Below are positions 34,333 to 43,202 of a stretch of DNA of 64,000 nucleotides, one piece after another (within the stretch, counting starts at the first letter, position 1; each line of letters opens with the position of its first letter). The notes under the pieces were generated by a model. That model saw only the letters and a program-made list of their open reading frames with translations, was not told where the DNA came from and ran no database searches. The stretch is from an uncultured Muribaculaceae bacterium. GTDB lineage: Bacteria; Bacteroidota; Bacteroidia; Bacteroidales; Muribaculaceae. The translations under genes and the position numbers were made by a program. The stretch lies in the NCBI GenBank assembly GCA_910587475.1, contig CAJUMR010000006.1, positions 1-64,000 of the forward strand, written 5' to 3'.

Positions 34333-35352
34333 TTAGATGCTTACCCGTGCATAAGGCGTTTCGTCGTAACGGCAGAAATCGCCTTTGAGATATTTGTAGT
34401 ATCCGGCGATGGCTACCATCGCAGCGTTGTCGGTGGTGAATGCCCGCTGAGGGATGAAAGCCTTGAGATTTTTGCGTTTGCAGAAATCGGCCACTGCAGC
34501 GCGCACTCCTGAATTTGCCGACACACCTCCGCCGATGGCAACTGTCTTGACTCCGGTCTGTTTCACGGCTTTGCTCAGTTTGTCGAGCAGTATGTCGATG
34601 ATTGTCCGTTGCAATGAGGCCGCCAGATCAGGCATGTTGTTTTTGACAAAGTCGGGGTCGGCGGCTACGGCATCGCGCAATGTGTATAGAAACGATGTTT
34701 TCAACCCGCTGAACGAATAATCGAGACCCGGTATGTGGGGCTTGGCAAACTTGAAGCGCGACGCGTCGCCTTGCGCGGCAAGACGGTCGATGTGGGGGCC
34801 GCCGGGGTAGGGAAGACCCATCACTTTCGCACATTTGTCAAATGCCTCTCCCGCAGCGTCGTCGATTGTTTGTCCGAGGACTTCCATATCGTTGAAGTCT
34901 CTTACGAGAATTATCTGGGAATTGCCACCTGAGATGAGCAGGCACAAAAAAGGAAATTCCGGCACTTCATCATCAGCCTGTTGTCTGACGAAATGTGAAA
35001 GAACGTGGCCATGTAGGTGATTGACGTCGACGATAGGTACCCTTAGGCCAAGCGACATGCCCTTGGCGAAACTTGTGCCGACAAGCAACGATCCGAGAAG
35101 GCCCGGACCGCGGGTGAAAGCTATGGCCGACAGATCTTTTTTGCTGATACCTGCGCGCTTGATGGCTGTATCGACAACCGGAACGATGTTTTGCTGGTGG
35201 GCGCGCGATGCAAGTTCAGGTACGACGCCTCCATACTCTTCGTGCACACTTTGTGATGCTATCACATTGCTCAGCAGCAGCCCATCGGCGATTACAGCTG
35301 CTGAAGTGTCGTCGCACGACGATTCAATACCAAGAATGATGGTTTGTGACAT
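34333..35352 (-). CDS. tsaD: tRNA N6-adenosine threonylcarbamoyltransferase
   Basis: 339 residues of the Kae1/Qri7/TsaD family. Landmarks: GIESSCDDTSAAV at the start, the metal-binding VNHLHGH, AFTRGPGLLGSLLVG, and LISGGNSQI and AIGGGVSANS of the ASKHA ATPase fold. With TsaB, TsaC and TsaE it puts the threonylcarbamoyl group on A37 of tRNAs reading ANN codons. It is followed by cinA and preceded by an outer-membrane protein gene 35 bases upstream, with no separate promoter visible. Confidence 0.95.
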   Translation of the reverse strand: MSQTIILGIESSCDDTSAAVIADGLLLSNVIASQSVHEEYGGVVPELASRAHQQNIVPVVDTAIKRAGISKKDLSAIAFTRGPGLLGSLLVGTSFAKGMSLGLRVPIVDVNHLHGHVLSHFVRQQADDEVPEFPFLCLLISGGNSQIILVRDFNDMEVLGQTIDDAAGEAFDKCAKVMGLPYPGGPHIDRLAAQGDASRFKFAKPHIPGLDYSFSGLKTSFLYTLRDAVAADPDFVKNNMPDLAASLQRTIIDILLDKLSKAVKQTGVKTVAIGGGVSANSGVRAAVADFCKRKNLKAFIPQRAFTTDNAAMVAIAGYYKYLKGDFCRYDETPYARVSI

Positions 35353-35387
35353 TTATTTCTGTATTGTTGCTTCTATTATTCTATTTC

Positions 35388-35906
35388 CTAAAATAAGTAG
35401 CACACACCCGCCGAAATTGTGGCGGTGGTATATCTTTTGGTCAGGCAGTATTTTGCCTCGAGGAGCAGTTTGATGCTGTTGCTGCATCGAAGGTCAAATC
35501 CGGCTCCGACATTGACGCCGAAACGGTTTCTGCGGCTCGATTCGTTGATTCCATCTGCTGAATAATAGCGGTTCCACGACGAAAAGTTCAGGCCTGCAAG
35601 CGGGTAGAACGCAACGGTCTCGCCAGTGAAATTGAATGGTATGTGGGCGTTGACGTCGACTGTGAATGCGTCGAGATCCTTGTGTCTGAACGTATAGCCG
35701 ATTTCTGGCGAAAGGCGGAAATGGTCGGAGAACGAGTATCTGAAAAAGACACCTGCCATGGCGCTTTGGTTTTTCGTTACGTAGCCGAGTTTTGCACCTG
35801 CCGATTTTTCGCCTTTCACGATCTGGGCCTCTGCAGGTACGGAGAGTGCGGCCATTAATGCGGCGATCGCACCCACACGCATGATGCTTTGTCTGATGTT
35901 GCGCAT
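35388..35906 (-). CDS. outer-membrane beta-barrel protein, function unknown
   Basis: 172 residues with signal peptide (cleavage after VPAEAQ, about 28) and a small barrel: alternating strands (GAKLGYVTKNQSAMAGVFFRYSF, LSPEIGYTFRHKDLDAFTVDVNAHIPF) and the terminal ATISAGVCYLF. About eight strands fit the length. The -7 box at 35936 gives a promoter 30 bases upstream. The gene may be co-transcribed with tsaD and cinA. Confidence 0.75.
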   Translation of the reverse strand: MRNIRQSIMRVGAIAALMAALSVPAEAQIVKGEKSAGAKLGYVTKNQSAMAGVFFRYSFSDHFRLSPEIGYTFRHKDLDAFTVDVNAHIPFNFTGETVAFYPLAGLNFSSWNRYYSADGINESSRRNRFGVNVGAGFDLRCSNSIKLLLEAKYCLTKRYTTATISAGVCYLF

Positions 35907-35935
35907 GTCTGATGTTTTTTGATGAATATTTATCG

Positions 35936-35943
35936 CAAAGATA
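35936..35943 (-). promoter_or_regulatory. -7 element for the outer-membrane protein gene
   Basis: TATCTTTG on the minus strand; a partial -33 (GTTG, 35963-35966) lies 19 bases away. Confidence 0.55.
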
Positions 35944-36020
35944 GCAATAATCTCTCAAGCATCAACTTTAGCTCTGAAAAAAACATGACACGAACCGATC
36001 ATTTGTTGAAGAATATTGTT

Positions 36021-36028
36021 ATCTTTGT
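36021..36028 (+). promoter_or_regulatory. -7 element for the DEAD-box helicase gene
   Basis: TATCTTTG, 29 bases before the ATG at 36057. TTTG at 36003 is too close to be the -33. Confidence 0.5.
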
Positions 36029-36056
36029 AAAATTATTATTTAAACTTACATAAAAC

Positions 36057-37799
36057 ATGACTTTCCAAGAATTAGGAGTTCGTGACGACCTCCTCCAAGC
36101 CATATCTGAATTGGGCTTTGAAAATCCGATGCCCGTTCAAGAAAAAGTGATTCCGGTGTTGCTTTCTGAAGACCATGATCTCGTGGCGCTTGCTCAAACA
36201 GGTACCGGCAAGACAGCCGCTTTCGGCCTGCCCGTTATACAACGCATCGACACATCGCTACGTCGCCCTCAGGCTCTGATACTGTCGCCGACTCGCGAAC
36301 TTTGCCTGCAGATTGCAAGCGATCTTGCCGACTACTCCAAGTACACAGACAATCTACATGTTCTCCCCGTCTATGGCGGATCGAGCATCGAGAGCCAGAT
36401 ACGTTCGCTCCGCGAAGGTGTGCAGATCATTGTTGCCACTCCCGGACGACTCATCGACCTTATCAACCGCGGTGTGGTAAAGCTTGCCGATGTCCACACT
36501 GTTGTGCTCGACGAAGCCGACGAAATGCTCAATATGGGCTTCGTCGACTCTATCACCGACATCCTCAGCCATGTGCCCGAACAACGCAAGATGCTGTTGT
36601 TCTCGGCCACTATGCCTGCCGAGGTCGGACGCATAGCCAAGAAGTTTATGCATAACCCCGAAGAAATTGTAATCGGCACCCGAAATGAAGGAGCTGCAAA
36701 TGTCAAGCACATATACTATATGGTTCATGCGCGCGACAAGTATCTTGCGCTGAAACGCATCGCCGACGATGCCCCCAACATCTACGCGATAATATTCTGC
36801 CGCACCCGGCGCGACACTCAGGAAGTGGCCGACAAGCTGATTGCCGACGGATATAATGCCGAAGCCCTCCATGGCGACCTCTCCCAGCAGCAGCGCGATG
36901 TCGTCATGAAAAAGTTCCGCGACCGTGTGCTCACCATGCTTGTCGCTACTGATGTCGCAGCCCGTGGCCTCGATGTCGACGATCTGACACACGTGATCAA
37001 CTATGGACTCCCCGACGACACTGCCGTCTACACCCATCGTTCCGGACGTACGGGACGCGCCGGAAAGACCGGAGTGTCTGTCGCAATAATCCATTCTCGC
37101 GAAAAAGGTAAATTAAGGGAGATTGAACGCATTATAGGCAAAAAATTCGAGCGCAAGGAAGTGCCGACGCCAAAACACATCATTGAAAAGCAACTTTACA
37201 ATCTGGCCGATCGTCTCGAACGCGTGGAAGTCAACGAAGACGAGATCAACAAATACATGCCGGGCGTATCGCGTAAGCTGTCATGGCTCGGCACTGAAGA
37301 TCTCTTGAAACGCGTGCTTTCTCTCGAATTCAACCGTCTGCTCGACTATTACAAGGATGCTCCGACAATTGATTTTATCGACGAAAAGCCTCAGCGCGAC
37401 AAGAAGAAAGGGAAAAGCGAACGCCCTGCCGATGCCGACAAGGATCGTCGCACTGCCGAGAAGGGCATGGAACGCCTTTATGTCAATGTCGGTAAGGCCG
37501 ACGGTTTCTTCGCAGGAAACCTCATCGAACTTCTCAATAAGAATGTTCCCGGCCATCGTGTCGATGTCGGACGCATCGACCTGATGCCTAACTATTCGCT
37601 CTTCGATGTCCGCAAGTCCGATGCCAAAAAGGCGGTGAATGCTCTCAAGGGTGCCGATTTCTTCGGACAACGTCTTTACTGCGAAATCGCTGATCCCGAC
37701 AAAAACTATGCCGGTCAGGCTTCGCCATCGTCAAAGCCCGGGAAAAAATCGAGGGCGAAAAGCGATGGTCCCCGCCAGAAAAAATATAGAGACAGATAA
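36057..37799 (+). CDS. DEAD-box ATP-dependent RNA helicase with DbpA-like RNA-binding domain
   Basis: 580 residues. All helicase motifs are present: Q motif (FENPMPVQEKVIP), AQTGTGKT, PTREL, TPGR, DEAD, SAT, IIFCRT, ATDVAARGLDV and HRSGRTGRAG. Behind a linker rich in Lys/Arg (about 445-480) is a DbpA/CsdA-type RNA-binding domain (about 480-560; RLYVNVGKADGFFAGNLIELL), then a basic tail. It resembles DeaD/CsdA, which unwinds structured RNA during ribosome assembly and cold growth. Monocistronic promoter upstream; DUF3256, xseA and xseB follow on the same strand. Confidence 0.92.
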   Translation: MTFQELGVRDDLLQAISELGFENPMPVQEKVIPVLLSEDHDLVALAQTGTGKTAAFGLPVIQRIDTSLRRPQALILSPTRELCLQIASDLADYSKYTDNLHVLPVYGGSSIESQIRSLREGVQIIVATPGRLIDLINRGVVKLADVHTVVLDEADEMLNMGFVDSITDILSHVPEQRKMLLFSATMPAEVGRIAKKFMHNPEEIVIGTRNEGAANVKHIYYMVHARDKYLALKRIADDAPNIYAIIFCRTRRDTQEVADKLIADGYNAEALHGDLSQQQRDVVMKKFRDRVLTMLVATDVAARGLDVDDLTHVINYGLPDDTAVYTHRSGRTGRAGKTGVSVAIIHSREKGKLREIERIIGKKFERKEVPTPKHIIEKQLYNLADRLERVEVNEDEINKYMPGVSRKLSWLGTEDLLKRVLSLEFNRLLDYYKDAPTIDFIDEKPQRDKKKGKSERPADADKDRRTAEKGMERLYVNVGKADGFFAGNLIELLNKNVPGHRVDVGRIDLMPNYSLFDVRKSDAKKAVNALKGADFFGQRLYCEIADPDKNYAGQASPSSKPGKKSRAKSDGPRQKKYRDR

Positions 37800-37824
37800 T
37801 CAGAAATAATCCACTTTTTGACTC

Positions 37825-38493
37825 ATGATACTCCGTAAGTTTTCTCCTTTGCTGTTGTTGATCTCTGCCTTGCCTTTTGTGCAGGCTCTCGCTCAGAACT
37901 CTGAAAGTCATGGCCGCGTGGCCTCCGATTTTTTCATTTCTGCGTCTGTCGAGATTGCGTCAGGCCTGCCTGAGATCAGTCGTCTCGACATGATTGATTA
38001 TTTCTCTCATGGTTCTGACGTCAAAAGCGAGAACAGGCTCGGGAGAAACGTTGCGCTGAAGACCATGAGCGACGATATGATATCATGGCGCGACGACGAC
38101 TCGGTCACAACTTCGATAGCCGTCGTGCCTGAGATCCGTTCGTCACGACCCGATACCATGCTGGTTGTCATCAGGACAATCAACCTGCCCGTTCCCGACA
38201 GCGAAGTGTCTTATTATACATCCGATTGGCAACCGCTCTCCGGACGCTCTCTGCCTGCTCCACGGTTGTATGATTGGATCATATCTTCCGACAGCCGTCT
38301 GCGCAGTGATGTCGAGGAGCAGTTGCCGTTTTTCATTTCTTCGGCCGAATACGACCCCGAAGCACGTGAGTTGATTTTTTCAAATCGCATGGACGGATAT
38401 TTTGACGACAAGAATGCCCCCGATATTTTAAAATCGCTCAGGCAGTCATTGAAATATAAGTGGGACGGCCGGTCGTTCAAGTTGGTCGAATGA
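37825..38493 (+). CDS. DUF3256 family protein
   Basis: 222 residues with a signal peptide (about 1-23). The body (VASDFFISASVEIASGLPEISRLDMIDYF ... SVTTSIAVVPEIRSSRPDTMLVVIRTINLPVPDSEVSYYTSDW) corresponds to DUF3256, a family restricted to Bacteroidota and of unknown function. It lies between the helicase gene and xseA and overlaps xseA by 4 bases (ATGA). The pairing with xseA is a repeated arrangement in Bacteroidales as far as I know; a role in DNA processing would be odd for an exported protein. Confidence 0.8.
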   Translation: MILRKFSPLLLLISALPFVQALAQNSESHGRVASDFFISASVEIASGLPEISRLDMIDYFSHGSDVKSENRLGRNVALKTMSDDMISWRDDDSVTTSIAVVPEIRSSRPDTMLVVIRTINLPVPDSEVSYYTSDWQPLSGRSLPAPRLYDWIISSDSRLRSDVEEQLPFFISSAEYDPEARELIFSNRMDGYFDDKNAPDILKSLRQSLKYKWDGRSFKLVE

Positions 38494-39770
38494 GTGTCGC
38501 GATATCATCTATGCCGGATATGAACCGGCCTCTGAGCCTTCTGCAGCTCAACAACCGCATATCTTCAGCCATCGTGGCCGATAGCGGTTTGCGCGATGTG
38601 TGGGTCACAGCGGAGACAGGCGATCTGCGGGTCAGCGGAGGTCACTGCTATCTTGAGTTGATTGAGAAAGATCCTGACACGGGTCGTCCTGTTGCAAGGT
38701 TGCGGGCGGTGATATGGGCTTCGGCCTTTGCGCGCATTTCTGCCGAATTTGTCGCATCCACGGGGCAGAGACTTGTTTCCGACATCAGGATAATGGCGTG
38801 TGTCAACGTCAATTTCCATCCCGTTTTCGGCCTTTCTGCTGTTATAACGGCTGTAAATCCCGAATTCACGTGCGGTGATCTGCTGAGGCGGCGACGGCTC
38901 ATGATTGAGCGCTTGACCGCCGAAGGCATAATCGATATGAACCGCACTTTGACGTGGCCTGATGTGCCGTGGCGGGTGGCTGTCATTTCGGCAAAAGGAG
39001 CTGCCGGCTATGGAGATTTTATCACGCATCTCTACAACAATCCGTCTCGTCTGCGTTTCCACACACGTCTTTTCCCTGCCGTGCTTCAGGGCGAAAGTGC
39101 GCCCCGCAGCATCATATCTGCCCTTGACCGGATAGCAGCGGATGACGAGGACTTCGATTGCGTTGTGATAATCCGAGGGGGTGGGGCGACAGGCGATCTT
39201 GCGTCATTCGATGATTACGATCTTGCAGCCAACGTCGCCCAGTTTCCCGTCCCGGTTATTGTCGGTATCGGCCACGAACGCGACGTCACTATCCTCGATT
39301 ACGTAGCTGCCGTCAGGGTGAAGACTCCGACCGCCGCAGCCGAATGGCTGATTGGCAAACTTGATGCGGCTTTGGCAAAGGTGAGGGATTTGGCCTCCGA
39401 AATTTTCAGAGCGGCCACATCGCGCGTCAGCGGAGGACTGCAGCAGCTGGCTTATTGTCAAGGTCTGTTGCCGTCGTTGGTTCTCGGACGTGTGCAGCGC
39501 TCTCTCGAGGCGCTCAATTCCTCTGTGCCCGATGCTTTGGTGCATCTGGTCGGCGACATTTTGCGCCGCCGCCGCGACAGACTCGACAGTGCCGCGCAGC
39601 TGCTCGATGCACTGTCGCCGCAGTCGGTTCTCAGGAGAGGTTATGCCATATGCCGTGTCGACGGACATGCAGTAGCCGATGCTTCGTTGTTGACGCCGGG
39701 TGCGATTGTTACGACAACTCTCGCCCGCGGATCTTTCGAGGCCAGGGTAATTAGCGATAATAAACAATAA
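38490..39770 (+). CDS. xseA: exodeoxyribonuclease VII large subunit
   Basis: 426 residues from ATG 38490, which overlaps the DUF3256 stop (ATGA); a frame start at 38460 lies within that gene. An OB-fold (about 10-100; VWVTAETGDLRVSGGHCYLELIEKD) is followed by the nuclease domain (VAVISAKGAAGYGDFI, RGGGATGDLASFDDYDLA, GIGHERDVTILDYVA), coiled coil and C-terminal segment RRGYAI. With several copies of XseB it degrades single-stranded DNA. xseB begins 8 bases after the stop. Confidence 0.95.
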   Translation: MSVAISSMPDMNRPLSLLQLNNRISSAIVADSGLRDVWVTAETGDLRVSGGHCYLELIEKDPDTGRPVARLRAVIWASAFARISAEFVASTGQRLVSDIRIMACVNVNFHPVFGLSAVITAVNPEFTCGDLLRRRRLMIERLTAEGIIDMNRTLTWPDVPWRVAVISAKGAAGYGDFITHLYNNPSRLRFHTRLFPAVLQGESAPRSIISALDRIAADDEDFDCVVIIRGGGATGDLASFDDYDLAANVAQFPVPVIVGIGHERDVTILDYVAAVRVKTPTAAAEWLIGKLDAALAKVRDLASEIFRAATSRVSGGLQQLAYCQGLLPSLVLGRVQRSLEALNSSVPDALVHLVGDILRRRRDRLDSAAQLLDALSPQSVLRRGYAICRVDGHAVADASLLTPGAIVTTTLARGSFEARVISDNKQ

Positions 39771-39778
39771 AAGATATT

Positions 39779-39982
39779 ATGAAACCTGTTTCTGAACTTT
39801 CATACAATCAGGCTCTTGCCGAACTCGAACAGATACTTGCCGCTCTGCGGGGCGACGATTGCGATGTCGACAGACTGACAGCCATGACTTCGCGGGCGGT
39901 CGAGCTGCTCAATCACTGCCGTTCGAGGCTGACAACCACTGACGAGGAGCTTCGCCGCATTCTCGACGATTTGCAGAATTGA
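39779..39982 (+). CDS. xseB: exodeoxyribonuclease VII small subunit
   Basis: 67 residues. Its helical hairpin (SYNQALAELEQILAALRGDDCDVDRL ... AVELLNHCRSRLTTTDEELRRIL) is that of XseB, which wraps the coiled coil of XseA. Immediately downstream of xseA, as is usual. Confidence 0.93.
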   Translation: MKPVSELSYNQALAELEQILAALRGDDCDVDRLTAMTSRAVELLNHCRSRLTTTDEELRRILDDLQN

Positions 39983-40033
39983 TGGCCCCTTGACAGGCCC
40001 TGCCACAATAAATGTTAACGCCCGATGTTTAAA

Positions 40034-40065
40034 TTTGTAAAATTCAGGCGCTTTTCGTAACTTTG
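40034..40065 (+). promoter_or_regulatory. promoter of pnp
   Basis: TTTG (40034-40037) and TAACTTTG (40058-40065) with a gap of 20 bases, a full Bacteroidota consensus; 40 bases before the pnp ATG. Confidence 0.85.
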
Positions 40066-40105
40066 TGTGATTTTACATGAAGAATTACATTTTTAACCAA
40101 TATTT

Positions 40106-42355
40106 ATGAATCCTATTAAAAAAACCATCGAGCTTGCTGACGGTCGCGTCATCACACTTGAGACCGGTAAGCTTGCTAAGCAGGCCGATGGAGCGGTTGA
40201 ACTGCGCATGGGCAATACGATGCTCCTTGCGACAGTCGTTTCGGCCAAAGAGGCCGGCGAGGGTGTCGACTTTATGCCCTTGCAAGTTGAGTACAAAGAG
40301 AAATTTTCATCTGCCGGTCGTTTCCCCGGCGGTTTCCTGAAACGCGAAGGACGCGCAAGCGACTATGAAGTGCTGACCGCACGTTTGGTCGACCGCGTGT
40401 TGCGTCCCCTTTTCCCCGACAACTACCACGCTGATACATTTGTCAACATCACAATGTATTCGAGCGATGGTGTCGATATGCCTGATGCGCTTGCCGGTCT
40501 GGCTGCTTCCGCTGCCATTGCCGTGAGCGACATCCCTTTCAACGGTCCTATTTCTGAAGTTCGCGTGGCTCGTGTTGACGGACAGTTTGTCATCAACCCC
40601 ACTTTCGAACAGCTCGAACGTGCCGATATGGAACTCATGGTCGGTGCAACTTACGACAACATCATGATGGTCGAAGGCGAAATGAACGAAGTCTCTGAGG
40701 CTGACCTTCTCGCTGCACTCAAAGCTGCCCACGCAGCGATCAAAGAGCAGTGCAAGGCTCAGATCGAGCTTGCCGAACTCGCCGGTAAGACTGTAAAACG
40801 TGAATATTGCCACGAAGTCAATGACGAAGAGCTCCGCGCCGATGTCAAGGCTAAATGCTATGACAAAGCTTATGCAATCGCCAAGGCTGGTTGCGCTGAC
40901 AAGCACTGGCGTCAGGACAGCTTCGATGCTATCTGCGACGAATACATCGAATCGCTTCCCGAAGAAGAACGCGACGAAAAGACTCCGCTCGTAAAGCGCT
41001 ACTACCACGACGTTGAAAAAGAAGCCGTGCGCCGTTGCATCCTCGACGAAGGCATCCGTCTCGACGGTCGTAAGACGACCGAGATCCGTCCCATTTGGTG
41101 CGAGGTTGACTACATCCCCGGCCCTCACGGATCTGCTGTGTTCACACGTGGTGAGACTCAGTCGCTCTCTACTGTAACTCTCGGAACGAAACTCGACGAA
41201 AAAATCCTTGACGACGTTCTCAACCAAGGTCGCGAACGCTTCCTCCTCCACTACAATTTCCCCCCCTTCTCTACAGGCGAGGCTAAACCCGTCCGTGGTG
41301 TCGGTCGTCGTGAAATCGGTCATGGCAATCTTGCTCACCGTGCGCTCAAACGCATGTTCCCCGATGATTTCCCCTACGTTTGCCGCGTAGTCAGCGATAT
41401 CCTCGAGTCTAATGGTTCTTCGTCGATGGCAACAGTTTGTGCGGGTACTCTCGCGCTCCTCGACGCCGGCGTTAAGATGAAGAAGCCCGTCAGCGGCATC
41501 GCCATGGGACTTATCACCGATACTGAGAGCGACAAGTATGCCGTGCTCAGCGACATTCTCGGTGACGAAGACCACCTCGGAGATATGGACTTCAAGGTGA
41601 CTGGTACTGTCGACGGTATTACTGCCACTCAGATGGACATCAAGTGCGACGGTCTCAGCTATGAAATCCTCGAAAAGGCTCTTCTTCAGGCTCGCGACGG
41701 TCGTCTCCACATCCTCGAGATTATCAACCAGACAATCCCGGCTCCGCGCGAAGACTATAAGGCTCACGTTCCTCGTATCGTCACCCTGACAATTCCGAAG
41801 GAACTCATCGGTGCTGTAATCGGCCCGGGCGGAAAGATCATCCAGGGCATTCAGGAAGCCAGCGGTGCAACCGTTTCTATCGACGAAATCGACGATCACG
41901 GATATATCGAGGTCGCTGCAGCCAACAAGGCTTCGATCGACAAGGCTCTCGAAATGATCAATGCAATCACAGAGCTTCCCGAAGAAGGCAAGACTTACAA
42001 AGGCAAGGTTGTCAACATGATGGACTTCGGTGCTTTCGTTCAGTTCATGCCTAACCGCGACGGTCTGCTCCACATTTCTGAAATCTCATGGGAGCGTCTC
42101 GACAACATGGAAGCTTCTGGCCTCAAAGAAGGCGATGAAGTCGAAGTGAAACTCATCGAGATTGACAAGAAAACAGGTAAGTATCGTCTGTCGATGCGCG
42201 CACTTCAGCCAAAACCCGAAGGTTGGGTTGAACCGCAGCGTGCTCCCCGTGGCGAGCGTCCCGCACGTCGCGATGGCGATCGTCCCCGTGGCGACCGCGG
42301 TCCGCGCCGTGATGGTGGCAACCGCAACAATGGCGGAAACAAATTCGAGAAGTAA
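40106..42355 (+). CDS. pnp: polyribonucleotide nucleotidyltransferase (PNPase)
   Basis: 749 residues: two RNase PH domains (about 10-220 and 325-545), the KH domain (IGPGGKIIQGIQEASGATVSID, about 570-600), an S1 domain (about 630-700; GKVVNMMDFGAFVQFMPNRDGLLHISEI), and a tail rich in Arg, Gly and Asp (last 40 residues, PRGERPARRDGDRPRGD...). It degrades RNA from the 3' end using phosphate. The basic tail is longer than that of E. coli PNPase and may be an RNA- or protein-contact region. Single-gene unit with a strong promoter and terminator. Confidence 0.96.
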   Translation: MNPIKKTIELADGRVITLETGKLAKQADGAVELRMGNTMLLATVVSAKEAGEGVDFMPLQVEYKEKFSSAGRFPGGFLKREGRASDYEVLTARLVDRVLRPLFPDNYHADTFVNITMYSSDGVDMPDALAGLAASAAIAVSDIPFNGPISEVRVARVDGQFVINPTFEQLERADMELMVGATYDNIMMVEGEMNEVSEADLLAALKAAHAAIKEQCKAQIELAELAGKTVKREYCHEVNDEELRADVKAKCYDKAYAIAKAGCADKHWRQDSFDAICDEYIESLPEEERDEKTPLVKRYYHDVEKEAVRRCILDEGIRLDGRKTTEIRPIWCEVDYIPGPHGSAVFTRGETQSLSTVTLGTKLDEKILDDVLNQGRERFLLHYNFPPFSTGEAKPVRGVGRREIGHGNLAHRALKRMFPDDFPYVCRVVSDILESNGSSSMATVCAGTLALLDAGVKMKKPVSGIAMGLITDTESDKYAVLSDILGDEDHLGDMDFKVTGTVDGITATQMDIKCDGLSYEILEKALLQARDGRLHILEIINQTIPAPREDYKAHVPRIVTLTIPKELIGAVIGPGGKIIQGIQEASGATVSIDEIDDHGYIEVAAANKASIDKALEMINAITELPEEGKTYKGKVVNMMDFGAFVQFMPNRDGLLHISEISWERLDNMEASGLKEGDEVEVKLIEIDKKTGKYRLSMRALQPKPEGWVEPQRAPRGERPARRDGDRPRGDRGPRRDGGNRNNGGNKFEK

Positions 42356-42372
42356 TATCTGATCTCAGAATT

Positions 42373-42418
42373 AAAAAGCAGAAGGGAACCGGACATGTCC
42401 GGTTCCCTTCTGCTTTTT
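42373..42418 (+). terminator. terminator of pnp: 46-base perfect palindrome
   Basis: Perfect 23-bp arms without a loop, beginning AAAAAGCAGAAGGG and ending in a T-run. It works equally well on both strands, though the next gene (VanZ) ends 75 bases further on. Confidence 0.92.
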
Positions 42419-42493
42419 AGATATATCTGTTTATTAGCGGTGATGAAGTGCTGCGGCTGAGTAGTAGCGAATACTATCAGCTATAAATGTCGG

Positions 42494-42898
42494 TCAGTCT
42501 TTGAGCTTAAGCACTCGTCTCACGGCATACGGAGCTGTGAAATAGCCTACGGCAACTCCGGTCCAGTCTGCTGCGAGATCTAAAAAGTCACCTGATCGAC
42601 CTGCTCCCATCATGGTTTGTGCGACTTCATCAGCCGCTCCGAAAATCATTATAGCCGCTGCCGTGATCATTAAGAACCGGCGTGATAACCGTCGGTCGGG
42701 ATGTGCGCGCTGGGTGTCGAACACAATCGCCCCGAACAATCCACCCATCATCACTGCGTGGATCAGTTTGTCGATGTTTGGTATGGCCGGCAGTTCGTCA
42801 GCGCCGAGCGGGTCTGAACATAATGTTGCATACAGCACAACTGCTAAAGTCAAGGCCGACGGCCAGTATCGTTTAATAAATGTTAGTGGGCTATTCAT
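42494..42898 (-). CDS. VanZ-like membrane protein
   Basis: 134 residues with about four transmembrane helices (13-32, 45-61, 75-93, 103-121). PNIDKLIHAVMMGGLFGAIVF and RSGDFLDLAADWTGVAVGYF are typical of the VanZ-like family. Apart from teicoplanin resistance in enterococci its function is unknown; in Bacteroidales it is common and not linked to resistance. It overlaps the preceding gene by 8 bases and is the last of a three-gene minus-strand operon with the sodium-dependent transporter. Confidence 0.82.
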   Translation of the reverse strand: MNSPLTFIKRYWPSALTLAVVLYATLCSDPLGADELPAIPNIDKLIHAVMMGGLFGAIVFDTQRAHPDRRLSRRFLMITAAAIMIFGAADEVAQTMMGAGRSGDFLDLAADWTGVAVGYFTAPYAVRRVLKLKD

Positions 42899-43190
42899 CT
42901 GTCAGTTCGTCAATATAATTTCGTTCCGTCGGTTTGCTGATTTTCTTGGACTTAGGAGTTTTGCGTGGCTTTTTCTTTTTAACATCGGCAACACTGCTGT
43001 CCTGTCGGTTTCCGATGGCTATTTCGACGCACTCCGTCACACTGTCGCACTCCGTTGCCTGCCGACACGGGCCATCTGCATCTCTGCCGCATCCTTTCAG
43101 CGACATCGTCACTGCTATTGCACCGATAATGACCGCCGATACACTTAGCGATGCCAATTCCATGCTGGTGAATTTTAAGCGTGACGACAT
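42891..43190 (-). CDS. hypothetical protein with one membrane helix and basic tail
   Basis: 99 residues. A hydrophobic helix (about 12-30, LASLSVSAVIIGAIAVTMSL) is followed by a Cys-containing acidic segment and a Lys/Pro-rich stretch (KKKKPRKTPKSKK). I do not recognise the family. It lies 12 bases behind the transporter gene and overlaps the VanZ gene by 8 bases, so it is very likely translated as part of that operon. Confidence 0.65.
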   Translation of the reverse strand: MSSRLKFTSMELASLSVSAVIIGAIAVTMSLKGCGRDADGPCRQATECDSVTECVEIAIGNRQDSSVADVKKKKPRKTPKSKKISKPTERNYIDELTDE

Positions 43191-43202
43191 GAGCTGTTAC
43201 TG

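Noticed and set aside
36354..37094. A 246-codon frame antisense to the helicase gene
   Set aside because: Shadow of a gene with all DEAD-box motifs; composition is not protein-like.
40307..42073. A 588-codon open frame antisense to pnp
   Set aside because: It is fully inside pnp on the opposite strand, has no domain I recognise, and is explained by the biased codon use of pnp. Its start and stop are not linked to any promoter.
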